In this document: piece after piece, positions 22,530-33,059 of the stretch
How positions within the stretch are numbered: the first letter of the stretch is position 1
Layout: every line of letters begins with the position of its first letter
Source of the DNA: Sycobia sp. Sy_11
Taxonomy: Eukaryota; Arthropoda; Insecta; Hymenoptera; Epichrysomallidae
Length of the DNA: 64,000 bases
Assembly: GCA_018907035.1 (NCBI GenBank)
Contig: JACCIC010000208.1
Coordinates: 839,501-903,500, forward strand
Reading direction: 5' to 3'
Notes under the pieces: model-generated
What the model was told of the DNA's origin: nothing
Database searches by the model: none
Seen by the model: the letters and a program-made list of their open reading frames with translations, nothing else
Translations under genes and position numbers: made by a program

Positions 22530-22960
22530 ACTTACCAGAGATGGAAGTTGAAATTTGCCGGTTTCTTCGATAAAGAAAACACTTAATTTTTAGACAAAGA
22601 AAATTATTTGATCAAAAGCTAAAAGCAGCTGAACTGCATCGGTGACGAGGACTTGCAGGCATTATTGAATGCAGGCCCAAAAAAATCATCAGAAAAATTG
22701 GCAGATCTATATGCAACAAAAATGGAAGACACGCCAATTAAACGATAGGCAAATGCTGTTACAACGGTTTCAAAAAAACCTTTTCTGCACCGAATTGTTA
22801 TGCGAGATGAAAAATGGCTTTATTTTGAGAATCCGAGGTGACAAAAATCACAGTTGTCACATGGTGAAGCAGGCCAATCGACTGTATTTCGACCAATATA
22901 GTCAAAATATTTCACGGTGATGTCACGGAGCTAAAAGGTTATTAATAAAGTAATAAGATT
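22530..22960 (+). pseudogene. Mariner relic fragment
   Basis: Plus strand with shifts. DEDLQALLNAG resembles the second helix-turn-helix of the branch seen in family A, then after losses PFLHRIVMRDEKWLYFENPR matches HRIVTGDEKWxxYDNPKR (first catalytic aspartate region, with GDEKW now RDEKW). The remainder to 22940 is degenerate. No TIR seen. Confidence 0.6.
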
Positions 22961-23154
22961 TATCGTTTTCTTTTCTAGGTCATTCTTACAACAAACGTAA
23001 ATATAGTTACAAGCATACTACAGAGTGGTCATAAGCGTCTGCGTGATCGTAATAGTAAGACAGTGTAATATATGATAAAGAAATATCTATACCAAAGCGC
23101 AGCTCTTAGCGATACTGATGAAATTCTTAGCTTTTTGCTTTGCTTAAATGAAAA

Positions 23155-23535
23155 ATCTAAGTACATTGTGTGTCATCTGATCCATTGCAATTGAATAAGC
23201 TACAGCTCATTTCATAACAATAGTATAAACAAATAGAGAAAAATAAAAATTCTTCATAATTGTATGAACTACAGCGAATGTATCTAAGTACATTGTGTAT
23301 CATCTGATCTATTGCAATTGAATAAACTACAGCTCATTTCATAACAATAGTATAAACAAATAGAGAAAAATAAAAATTCTTCATAATTGTATGAACTACA
23401 GCGAATATATCTAAGTACATTGTGTATCATCTGATCTATTGCAATTGAATAAACTACAGCTCATTTCATAACAATAGTATAAACAAATAGAGAAAAATAA
23501 AAATTCTTTATAATTGTATGAACTACAGCGAATGT
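23155..23535. repeat. 127-bp tandem repeat, three copies
   Basis: Three consecutive units starting at 23155, 23282 and 23409, each 127 bp and about 97-99% identical. Each unit begins ATCTAAGTACATTGTGT and ends ACTACAGCGAAT. High identity suggests a recent local amplification. No open frame crosses the array. Confidence 0.95.
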
Positions 23536-23702
23536 ATACCTTTAAGCCGCCATTAGTTTATATGATCATGTCTTTTACTAGATTTAAAAAACGATCTTTT
23601 CTTATACAAAAAATTGGTGAAGCACTTGCAATTCTGCCACTTAAGTGAACATTTTTTATCATAATGAAAAGAATATGATTAAATTAATAACTATTTTTAC
23701 CA

Positions 23703-24646
23703 TTGGGTGTACAAATAAGTTTCGACCGTTTTTTCTTTTATAAAGAAATAATAATTTATTGTAAAAAGGTAGAAATAATGTCATTCAAAATATTGCCCAT
23801 AACTTTCTACTACTTTAGATATTCAGTGTCCCAATTCAGTGTTTCTAACGTTCTCTTTACGGATTTTGCAACATGTGGCCTAACGTCATTACTCCAAGCT
23901 GATCCCACCAAATGTACAGTATTAGCTTCTTACCATGAATGATTGACTTGGCCATCGAAGTAGAGGCATGCCCGGGCTTACCCCATGACATCCTACGCTT
24001 TGGGATGTCGTAGTGAATCCACTTTTCGTCTCCCATCAGGATTCGATGTAGAAATCCTTTGCGACTTTGCCTTTTGAGCAATTGTTCGCAAGCGAATAAG
24101 CGAGGCTCGACGTCTCTTAGCTTCAGTTCGTAAGGAACCTAACTTCCTTGCTTTTGGACCATACCCAGGATTTTCAGACGTTGTGAAATAGCTTGCAGAG
24201 TCACTCCAACCATTTGTGCAAGTTCTTCTTACATTTGGCACGGATGCCCTAGCAAAGCTTCCATACACTTTGGGCCTTCCACTGCGTGTTTTGTGCTCCA
24301 CGTCAAAATCACCACTTTTAAATTTTTGGAAGCAATCCCGACAACTTCTCCCACTCAAATTAACATCACCATATGCTTCTATGACTAGTCGATGTGCTTA
24401 AGCATCAAGTTGCTCTAAATGAAAGAAGTAAATTAACAATTCCCGCAAATGATGCTTACTTGGCTCAAAACTTGAGATCTTAAGACGATGAAAACTAAGT
24501 GATGCTAGCAAAAAGTCATAGGTATAAAAGGTTATGTTTCCAGATGTCAACATGTATTACACTACTTTTTACAGCTGACAATTTGGATGTTATCTTATTG
24601 GAGGCACCATCTTTTCAAAACGTCGGAAAATTATTTGTACACCTAA
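23703..24646 (-). mobile_element. Mariner family B copy 2, deleted
   Basis: 944 bp with the same ends as the mariner at 7829-9105 (GTGTACAAATAAGTTTC on the left; inverted AGGTGTACAAATAATTTTCC on the right). TA follows the right end at 24647-24648; the left duplication has become CA. Minus-strand transposase remnants: the start codon has mutated from ATG to ATC near 24478, the helix-turn-helix region is shifted, GDEKWIHYDIPKRR keeps the first aspartate, and the second- and third-aspartate regions are deleted between about 23815 and 23900. The C-terminus VESYGQYFE survives. Inactive, possibly cross-mobilisable. Confidence 0.88.
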
Positions 24647-24650
24647 TATT

Positions 24651-24812
24651 TTATACAATAATATAATATGATAATTTAATGAACAATCAGATTGTCCTTG
24701 TTTACAATTTCCCCCGTAGAATCTGAAATGTCACTTCTAATAAATATAAAATAAAAATTTAATTTAATTACGAATTAAAAATGAAATAATCTATATTTTA
24801 TGTCAGAAAAGA
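24651..24812. mobile_element. Foldback family, single arm (copy B)
   Basis: Directly adjoins the right end of the mariner at 23703-24646. Contains AATAATATAATATGATAAT, a mutated form of the palindrome (CAATCAGATTGTCC), TGTTTACAATTTCCCCCGT and a TCTATATTTTATGT core piece, in the order seen in copy A. The second arm is missing. Confidence 0.65.
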
Positions 24813-24814
24813 AT

Positions 24815-25015
24815 ATGAAAAAAGTTTATATATAATATGTTTTCATAAGGTAAAAATTTCATAACTATGGACTTACATAAGTAAATTCTATAATTTTAAA
24901 GACTATTAGGATCTTAATATATTTATTAATGTAGTAATAAATAGTAATAAACGGATTCATTAAATTAATAATCCAAATTTATTCAAATTTAAATAGCATG
25001 TAACATGTGGGCCTG
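24815..25015. other. A+T-rich spacer
   Basis: No feature recognised. Confidence 0.4.
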
Positions 25016-25017
25016 TA

Positions 25018-25085
25018 GCCGTAGAGCAACGGACTCTGGTTCAGCAGGCATTGACCCTGTGATAGCTCAATACACAATAAACCTT
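25018..25085 (+). other. tRNA-like sequence, possible SINE head
   Basis: TAGCCGTAGAGCAACGG resembles a tRNA D-arm/A-box region, and GGCATTGACCCTG the T-arm/B-box region. The spacing is short and the acceptor stem cannot be formed, so it is not a working tRNA gene. It could be the tRNA-derived head of a SINE or an eroded tRNA pseudogene. Confidence 0.3.
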
Positions 25086-25269
25086 GACATTTTACACGCA
25101 TGAATCCGTTCGTGTCACTATTGCAACATTATTTTACTAATTATCAGCTCCAGCTCAATACGCCTGGGTTGCTTGACCACACTAAGATTTCAGGTTATGA
25201 AGCGTCATCGATCTACCCCATCTACCACGCTTAGATTAGGATTTGGGGATTATCCGAACGTGATATATT

Positions 25270-25745
25270 TAACTAAATTTTAATAGTTATAATTTAACTA
25301 TTTATTCATTTAAAAAATCTAAAAACAAAAAGTTTATCTAATCAAAAAATTATAGAATAATAATAAAAATTTAATAATGAAGATATATAATAATAACACA
25401 AAAATGAATGACGGTAGCAGGCGCGCTCGCCTTCGCGAGCCCACTCCTTTCATTGCTCCTCATCCGGTGCCATGCAGGAATAAAAATACAATTTTTTTAT
25501 TTAAGCAATTAGTTGATAAGTATTTAGCCCTCGTGTGGGATCCTATTTTAATTTATTTCGTAGCATATATGGCTATTCGTGCGAGTTATCTTGCGGGTGT
25601 CTAAATTTTTGCATCCAATAATGTGTAAAGACCTACTTATTATTTATTATCAATAGCATAAAATTAAAAAAAATCTAATAGAATTACAAAAGATCAAATC
25701 CGAAGTGCTCGACGAAAAATGATACCGACATTTTCTTAAATTATT
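25270..25745. other. Spacer with one unidentified short frame
   Basis: The plus-strand frame 25377-25604 (75 residues) includes a GC-richer patch (25410-25465) but no motif I recognise. It may be a fragment of an unidentified element. Confidence 0.35.
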
Positions 25746-25749
25746 CCTA

Positions 25750-26335
25750 CAAAAAACTATGACGTGTTTCCATCGGTTATGCAAAGTTGAGTCGAAGCGT
25801 ACTAGATTTCGGTGAATAAACAGCTTTAATGATCTTTTCGCATAAGATTTGATCATCATCTCATCAATTGACAATGCATTTTGCCAAATGCCAAAATTTA
25901 AAATATTTTCCGAATTATTTTTATAATTGGAGGAATACGCCACGCTTTATCGTTCGAATTATTGTCGGTCTCTTTGACATCTTAAAATATATTTTCATAT
26001 TATAGTTGCAAAGTTCTCACGAAACATTACCAAAAGAAATATTGGAGATACTAAAAGAAGATCTGGTTAAGTGTGAAAAGAAATTAATATGATAAAATTA
26101 ATATGATATTTCATCTGAAAGTATTCAAATCATCCATTTCAAGATAAAAATCAAGTTCAAGTTGGACCGATTCATCATTAGAATCCGAATCATCTGAAAA
26201 ATCAGAATTGTCTGGATTTGGTATTTCTACTTATTCATCTTTGTCAGAAGTAAACTGTTCATTTTCGGATTCGAAAATAATCTTTAATTGCTTCCGTGAT
26301 ATTTTGAAAATGATATTCCAATCATAGTATAGAAA
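25750..26335 (-). pseudogene. piggyBac-type transposase relic
   Basis: Minus strand. The upstream part (about 26330-26120) encodes an acidic stretch, NPDNSDFSDDSDSNDES, typical of piggyBac-family N-termini. After a gap with stops, 25943-25770 reads NFGIWQNALSIDEMMIKS and SLKLFIHRNLVRF, matching the piggyBac signature LSIDEMM(I/V)xxxGRxSLKQFIxxKPxRFG, with its catalytic aspartate in SIDE. The large middle of the protein and the C-terminal half are missing, and no terminal TTAA repeats were identified. Inactive. Confidence 0.7.
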
Positions 26336-26339
26336 TAAG

Positions 26340-27505
26340 TAATACTTACTATCATTAATACTAATAAAAAATACGCAACTAAATATAAAATGTTGCAATA
26401 TTAGTTATGCGAGGAAAACAATTACGAAAAACGTAAGTGATATTTGAGTGGAAATCTTTACAAATATCTTAACTCATTACAAAGCACATATATAACTTGA
26501 CGAATATTGATATTATGCAGTCTAGCATAGAAATTCTCATGGAAATGTGAAACAAATATATCTACATGAAAACATCAATTACAACCGTGCTATAGCTATA
26601 ATTACGTAAGCATTATTTTTAGCCCTATTTGGAGCTGCAATTTTTCAAAAATGCAATGATTTTTTGAAGGTATAAAAATTTTGATGTTTTTAAACTGCTA
26701 ATGTATTAATAAACTAATAAATTAATAAATCATGTCCAAAGTATAATTCATGAGGCAATGTTTGCATTTTAAATTGTCCCTTCCATTTTACCAACACGCA
26801 TTAATGCCTTAAGCATTTTATTTAAACTTATTTATTTATTTGACATTAAATATTTAAAAGTGATTAGAAAAATAGATTATTCGAAAACGCGATTTTTTAA
26901 GCTTGTACGAAATATGGACATTTTGTAAAGTTTACAAATTTTTTTAGGGTCATGATAAAAATTTTTCAAAGATGTATTCATACCAAATACAATTTTTACA
27001 GTGATTTAAATTATTGTTACAATATTTTCACTGTGAAAAATATTCATAAAGTTGAAAATTTTAAACTTTTGAAACATTTTTCATCAATCATATTTTTGCA
27101 GGAGACAAACAAATCCACACATTTGGATTCTACCGCTTTCAAACGGCAGCCGATTTTTAGATGTTTGCTGTAGTGGATTTCAAGGTATCTCACACTTTCT
27201 AATCTCCTCACTCTTATATCGCCGATCTTTATAAGAGGGAGACTTTCGGGTGAAGGTTGCCTCTCAGTAGCAAGATTTCATACCTTTGAGAGGGCAGCCT
27301 CATTTTGTCGCAACGTCTCGCATTATACTAGCGACTTTGATTAACATGTGACTGCTGCAAGTTTTCTGCAGCTGTTATACGGAGATCAGGTAACTTTTTT
27401 ATGAGCTCTTTCCAATTCTACAAAGCAGCCTCTTCTTGCGCTCCTCTTCCGTACGACGATATATTGAATGAAGAGCAAAAAAGCGGAAGGGAGATATTTG
27501 ACAAC
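26340..27505. other. Mostly A+T-rich, no supported gene
   Basis: A short exon-like interval (27102-27181) has a good acceptor (ATTTTTGCAG) and donor (CAAG/GTATCT) and one open frame, but no family match. GC-richer sequence at 27230-27480 is unrecognised. Confidence 0.4.
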
Positions 27506-27509
27506 CTAA

Positions 27510-27716
27510 TATTAACTAAAATAATGACGATCAGCTTGTCCTTGTTGATTATTATTCCTGAAGTGTCTGAAAACAAACTTATTACTAAAAATAAATTGTA
27601 TTAAAAATTAAAAATAATTAAAGAAAATAATAACAAAATTAAATGAAATAAAAATAATAAACTATATTCTATGTTAGTGAAGGACAATCTGACTGTCATC
27701 AACAACTTATTTTCTC
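27510..27716. mobile_element. Foldback family, partial copy (C)
   Basis: Contains CTAATATTAACTAAAATAAT, a decayed left palindrome (GACGATCAGCTTGTCC), TATTATTCCTGAAGTGTCTG, an AAAAT-rich middle, and the core piece CTATATTCTATGTTAGTGAA followed by GGACAATCTGACTGTC. The outer arms are missing on both sides; it stops near 27716. Confidence 0.7.
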
Positions 27717-28012
27717 CTTTAGGGTCCTACGTTTAGAACGGATGCGGTTCACCCGACGAAACTAAGCTGTTAATATAGAATGAATGGCGTATTCATTGAA
27801 GCGACATCCTCGTACCCTCTTCTTACCTTAGCTAGCCAAATACATTTGCGTGAGTGCTAGATGCGGTCCAGAAGTAACGGGGTTAACACCCTTACGCAAA
27901 AGCGTCAGGCATCTGGATATTTAAAGTATGGAACTGATCCCGTCGGTAGTCTGAAGCCTTGCAGCGTGTTACTATCCGACTGTTGCCAAGCCGGAATGGG
28001 AGCATTGTTACA

Positions 28013-28013
28013 A

Positions 28014-28075
<62 letters not shown>
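28013..28075. repeat. (AT)n microsatellite
   Basis: AT run of about 63 bp with one AC interruption, preceded by TTGTTACA. The same preceding context (inverted) occurs at 55495. Confidence 0.95.
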
Positions 28076-28076
<1 letters not shown>

Positions 28077-28079
28077 CTT

Positions 28080-28820
28080 TATTACGTATACTAAATAAAT
28101 AAGACAAATATGCATATACAAATATGCAAAGTAAAAAGCAATGAATACTACAATAAGTATAAATTCGCTGAACTCTCGCCTCCAATGTCCTTGTGTAAAA
28201 CCTCCTCAACTTTCCAAATGTGCCGGAGAGAGGCAGACATTTCCATAAAAGCTATTTAACTTCTTCTCCAATGTTTTTAGAATACTAAGATCCTCTTCTA
28301 TTATATACATTTGAGATAGCTAAGAAATACTTCATTTTGGTTTGCGACGAACAGATTGTATAGTCGATGCAACTTAATATGCGCAAGACTTTAATTTCAA
28401 ATAATTAGAATCCAAATTAAATAATCGGGCAATGATCCCGATTAGAAGTTGAACTTGCAGAATCAAAATAATATGAGCCCTAATATCTAATATACTGACT
28501 CGCAAGCTTAGGCCAAGGTTGAGCAGAGGAGAACACGAGTGCGTCACGAAAGAGAGAGAGCATTGGAAGGAATTTGGAATACAGTAAATGCATTAGTTAC
28601 CATATTTTGAACACCCCATTTGAATAAAATAAAAAAAAATTATCGGTTTTGATACTTTTATATTATTTAAAGTATAGCACATATATAAAAGCATACACAT
28701 AATGAGTCTTAAGATAAATACATAAATAATTACATGTGCGAGCATCCACAAGGATGAAAATGTTAGCTTAATTATTATTTACAAAATTATTATGATTTTT
28801 ATTATTAGTTATAATAATTA

Positions 28821-28865
<45 letters not shown>

Positions 28866-28880
28866 ACTTTGCTACCGCGG
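28080..28880. other. A+T-rich stretch with (TTA)n tract
   Basis: No gene recognised. A TTA repeat occupies 28822-28860. Confidence 0.6.
28822..28860. repeat. (TTA)n microsatellite
   Basis: Uninterrupted TTA trinucleotide run just upstream of the LINE insertion at 28885. Confidence 0.95.
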
Positions 28881-29934
28881 ATTCATAGTGACCCTATGTT
28901 TTGATGGCGCCGATCCCAAACCCGGATAAAGCAGGAGCGTGTACACTTACAAAAACTGGACAGCACACTCTTGCAGCTACACATTTTACAACACTGACAT
29001 ATCGGACAACATAACATCTGGCAAAAAGAGGGATTATCATCGCCACCCTCGCGTGTGGCAGTTTCAGATCGGTTCCGGGACGGCTAGCACGGAGTGGACG
29101 AGCTTGAAACTCTGTAAAGTAGTTCGAGTAGCGAGAGCGAGAGATGAAGCGCAGCTGAGCAAGTACAGAGTGGATGAACTCTGCTGGCCCTGAATGGACG
29201 CGACTGGAACTGCCAGCTCGTGCGTGGCAGATTAGGAGCCTGCTATGCGTCATTATCTGACGGCAGATCCTATAAATGGACATCTTCCCGAATATAAAGA
29301 TGTTGGCGCCACGCTTCCCGAGGAGCGCTTCCATAAGGATAGTCGGGTCGCGAGAGGTAAGCACGAAGCAGCATTATGGTGCCGGGCGGGGGCGGCATGC
29401 ACGCGGGCTCTGGCTGAGGGTATCCTCCACTACTAACCACACTTCTACATGCATAACCCAATTTACCCACTTGAAAATTTTTGCTACCTATGCTTCTGCC
29501 CCATAAACTAGGACGCAATAGAAGGGAGCAGGCTCCTTTCTGATCTATAAGGGGGGACAAGGCGCCTGCATCACTTAATCATTGAAGCAGATCAAATTTT
29601 CTCGCCTGATCGTCCCCCCTTCGCTTTTCTCAGGGAGGTGGAATGGGCTCCAATCGAGCGGTGCATATCTGTGAGCTGCCAAAGAGAGATCCTAGGTGGG
29701 GAGACGAGTCTTCAGGTTGCATGCCTGGGCGATCCGAACCATCTTTGACGTCTGCTGACAGCAGGACAAGCCTGCAAGTAAGCGATGCCGAGAAAATTCA
29801 CGGGTCGTGCTCGCCGTCCAACTTATTGGTTGTCGAACGAAATCGCGGAGCAGCGGCGGTAATACCTCAAAGACGCGACAGCGATGCCGCTCATAGGATC
29901 GCCTAACATCTAACGGCGAAAAAGCGAGCCATCA

Positions 29935-31296
29935 AAACTAGTAAAGCTGGGAAATAATCTAAACAACGATATATGGGAATTGGAGTACAAAATCATAACC
30001 CACAAATTAGGTATGTTCCGTAAAAACATGCCTATGAGCGAGGAAGTGATGGACGGCATCGGTCATACACTATTCTCCCTCACCCCAAACAAGGGCACGA
30101 GCCCTGAGCCCCCGCCGTTAACAAGGACGGAGTTATAGAGAGCAATGAGCTCTCTGAAGAACAACAAGGCACCAGGATCCGACGGACTTCCGGCAGAAGT
30201 GCTAAAAGCCATGGTATAGAGCCATCCTGAACTTTTGCTTGGCATGTACAACTTATGCCTTCGCGCGGGAATATTTTATCCCCGCTGGAAAGAGGGGAGA
30301 CTTGTGCTGATAAGCAAAGGCAAGGGACATTCTAGTGCTCTGTCAGCGTATAAATCCTTATGCCTGCTCGAGACCACCGGAGAACTCTTGGAAAAGTTGG
30401 TGAGACCCCGTCTACAGGCGGCGCCTTTTACATCTAGCGACCTTTCCAAGAGGCAGTATAGTTTTCAGAGAAGGCGGTCCATCATAGATGCTATTCAGAA
30501 GATAGTGAAGGCGGTCAGGACTCTGGAGCGGGGAAATCACTTCTTCCGATCTGTGTGTCTTCTGGTGACACTTGATGTCAAAAACCCCTTTAACTCGGTT
30601 AGGTGGACAGACGTGCTGGACATGCCAGAAGGCTGCTCGCTGATCTTGTATACGAATGACCTGGCAGCTGTTATTAATGCGTGCAATATGACGCTGGCAC
30701 AGACGTGCCTTGATGAGACCATGCGCAGAATTCGCCATTGGATGGTTGATCACGGGCTAGAACTGACGAAGGCCAAAACTGAGATTGTGCTCCTTACGAA
30801 GAAGCGCATCACCAGAGTGCAGCCGCTATTTATAGGGGAGATGTCGGTCCTGACAAAGGCTACTGTCAAGTACCTGGGGGTGATGATAGAGACGAAGCTC
30901 ACCTTCTGGGAACATATTCGGAGGTCGGCGGACAAGTCGGCGTTGGTAGCGACCTCCCTTTGCAAAGTCATGGTCATCGTAGAAGGGCCACGTCCTGGCA
31001 GCAGGCGTCTGCTACTACCAGCTGCTGGGTCCGTCATGCTTTACGGTGCTGAAGACTGGGCCGAAGCGCTGCAGTACGAAAAGTATCGCAGGCGCATGGC
31101 GACTGCAAAGAGGAGATGTACTTTTAGTGTAGCGTGTTCGTATCGCACTGTCTCAGAGACGGCCTCCCTAGAGGTTTCCGGGGTTATCCCGGTAGACCTC
31201 ATTGTCCAGGAGCCGAAGTTCGTCCACCAGATCAAGAGGACACTTCGCTCAGCCGAAGCGAAGCAGCAAGCCAGAGAGCATTCGCTGACTTGCTGA
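29935..31296 (+). pseudogene. R1-like reverse transcriptase, deleted and mutated
   Basis: The readable RT starts near 29950 (NNDIWELEYKIITHKLGM), passes LKNNKAPGSDGLPAEVLKAM with an upstream stop, and from 30235 is open for 353 residues. RT fingers: YKSLCLLETTGELLEKL and QYSFQRRRSIIDAI. Motif A reads LLVTLDVKNPFNSVRW, with the second conserved residue block altered (AFN/AFD to PFN). Immediately after it about 85 residues are missing and the frame continues DMPEGCSLILYTNDLAAVI: the catalytic YADD has become YTND. The thumb and connection follow (VKYLGVMIETKLTFWEHIRR, LLYGAEDWAEAL, SYRTVSETA). Both the deletion and the YTND change abolish polymerase activity. Confidence 0.85.
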
Positions 31297-31329
31297 CAGA
31301 AGAGATGGGAGTAAGATATGCATACATCG

Positions 31330-31689
31330 AAGGTGGACCACCAGACTTATAAGTCAGGTAGCCCGTCGATCGGCCGACAGCCAGGGGAGGTAAATTACCA
31401 TCTCAACCAAATTCTCACCGATCACGGGTACTTCCGCGCGTACTTGCACAAAATGGGCAAAGTAACAGATCCAGTTTGTATATACTGTGGATCCGCAAAA
31501 AACGATGCCCATCATACATTTTTTGTGTGCAAAGAGTGGGAGCAGCAGAGGGCCCTACTGGGGGAGGACACTGGAAGGGTTACCCCAAAAGGCATCGTGC
31601 CCCTGATGCTCTCCAGCCAGGAGACATGGGGATGGGCTGCCTATTTCGTCAAGGATATCCTCAGGCGGAAGAAGGTGGACATTCTCTAG
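31330..31689 (+). pseudogene. R1-like ORF2 C-terminus with zinc knuckle
   Basis: After a frameshift near 31290 the frame continues GEVNYHLNQILTDHGYFRAY, then the zinc knuckle CIYCGSAKNDAHHTFFVC (C-x2-C-x8-H-x4-C) and a closing segment ending DILRRKKVDIL and a stop. This is the conserved tail of R1-clade ORF2 and the best preserved part of this LINE. Confidence 0.85.
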
Positions 31690-31989
31690 ATTCTTCCATT
31701 TGGCTAGGTTCTGGTGGCGCCCGAGGGCGAACATCCTAGTTCTCTTCTCGAAGTAATGCCTAACGGTGATTTCCGGGATGGGAAGTTGAGCCAGAGCTGT
31801 CCTCGGTGCACGCCTACCGACTCGGGCTTGCAGCTCTTTTCAGAGCTGCGGGAAGCAGTCGAGGGAATGCAGCGAGAAGGTAGTTTTGGATAGTTTTGAG
31901 TGGTGGGTAGTTTTGGAAGGTAGTGGATATGCCTTCGTTTTGGTGATTCCCAGATACCCGGGGCCGGTCCGCGGGATTCATAAAGAATT

Positions 31990-32234
31990 TTTCTCCTCCT
32001 CTATAGAAAAAAATAATTATAATATATAATATAACTAATTAAATATTATTTATAATTTATATTATATTATTATATATAATATAAATAACTAAATATTATT
32101 TATAATACGAGAGAATTAAATTAAGAAGTATTATTATAAAACTGTGCCGCAATTATATTATAATATAATTTATATACGAGTGTCTTCAAGAGCAAGCTAA
32201 CAAATTAAATATTTTAATTATTAGAACTGTAATA

Positions 32235-32235
<1 letters not shown>
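31990..32235. other. Very A+T-rich spacer
   Basis: Contains repeated AATATTATTTATAAT-type words around 32030-32110; no gene. Confidence 0.6.

Positions 32236-32290
<55 letters not shown>
32236..32290. repeat. (TTA)n microsatellite
   Basis: Uninterrupted TTA run of about 55 bp downstream of the LINE. Confidence 0.95.
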
Positions 32291-32291
<1 letters not shown>

Positions 32292-32449
32292 GTTATTCCA
32301 AAATTATTATTGTTATTTTTCGGCTAAGTCGATACGAAATTATTCGTGTAAATAAAAGCCCCAAAATTAGTTCTCACAGTCCAAAGAAGCTCCAGCCCCT
32401 AGTAAAAGTATATTTATACAGTATTAGAAACTAATATAATAAGTGCAAA

Positions 32450-32870
32450 TTAAATAAATATAAGTTAATAAATACTTTTTCATTGGTCTTACAGTCCAAT
32501 CACTTCAATCTAAAAATAAAATAAAAAATAAAAATAAAAATAAATAAAAATAAAATAATAATTATAAATAAAAATTAAATTAAAAATTAAATTAAAATTA
32601 TAATGACAGTCAGACTGTCCTTGTTTACATTCACCCCCGTAGACTAATATGAAAATAAAATATTAGCCGAAAAACTTCTTTGTTAGTAAAGTGCAGTCTG
32701 ACTGTCCCCAACACCATTACCTAATTGAAGACATGTCCAACGTTTCGAGCTCGCTACGGCTCCTCATCATCTTTTTTATTTTATTTTTAGATTGAATTGA
32801 TTGGACTGTAAGACCAATGAAAAAGTATTTATTAATTTGTATATGGGCGGTCGACATAAGTACAATTAAA
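32450..32870. mobile_element. Foldback element, copy D (most complete core)
   Basis: Outer inverted arms 32481-32527 and 32773-32823 share TTGGTCTTACAGTCCAATCA nearly perfectly. Inside lie AAAAT simple sequence, the palindrome GACAGTCAGACTGTCC at 32604, ACATTCACCCCCGTAGA, and CTTTGTTAGTAAAGTGCAGT followed by CTGACTGTCC. On the minus strand the core contains GATGATGAGGAGCC, then GAGCTCGAAACGTTGGAC, which resembles a hammerhead-ribozyme core. Right edge ends GGTCGACATAAG. No coding sequence. Confidence 0.8.
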
Positions 32871-33059
32871 TTGTTTTAAATAAATATAACTTGTAAATAC
32901 TGTCAAAATAAGAAGCGTGCGGAATATAGTTTAAACGTAAGAAAGTATAATATGAGTTTAAGTAAGTATTTGTCGTATTTTATTACAGATCGCAGGATTC
33001 AACGCCAAAAATGTGTTAAATAGAATAAATTATTTGTATAATTCTTAGTATAATATATT

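Larger units (their letters stand above)
28885..31990 (+). mobile_element. R1-like non-LTR retrotransposon, decayed
   Basis: About 3.1 kb, GC-rich against the background. The 5' part (28885-29930) begins near GATCCCAAACCCGGATAAAG and looks like 5' untranslated/ORF1 sequence; its overlapping frames on both strands match nothing. ORF2 remnants follow (29935-31689) and then a GC-rich 3' untranslated region to about 31990, ending in A+T-rich DNA. The endonuclease domain appears to be missing. Same clade as the LINEs at 4948 and 14860. Confidence 0.8.

Noticed and set aside
23155..23535. CRISPR array
   Set aside because: Units are 127 bp, contiguous and nearly identical throughout with no unique spacers; the genome is eukaryotic.
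27102..27181. Small exon with good acceptor and donor
   Set aside because: Only 80 bp with no recognisable protein; splice-like words are common in A+T-rich DNA.
27861..28209. Open frames with long Ile-Tyr runs on both strands (also around 36960, 37310, 43040, 55450 and 58490)
   Set aside because: They are translations of AT dinucleotide repeats.
28894..29906. Overlapping frames up to 156 codons on both strands
   Set aside because: GC-rich 5' part of an R1-like LINE; no motif, and frames on both strands are explained by composition.
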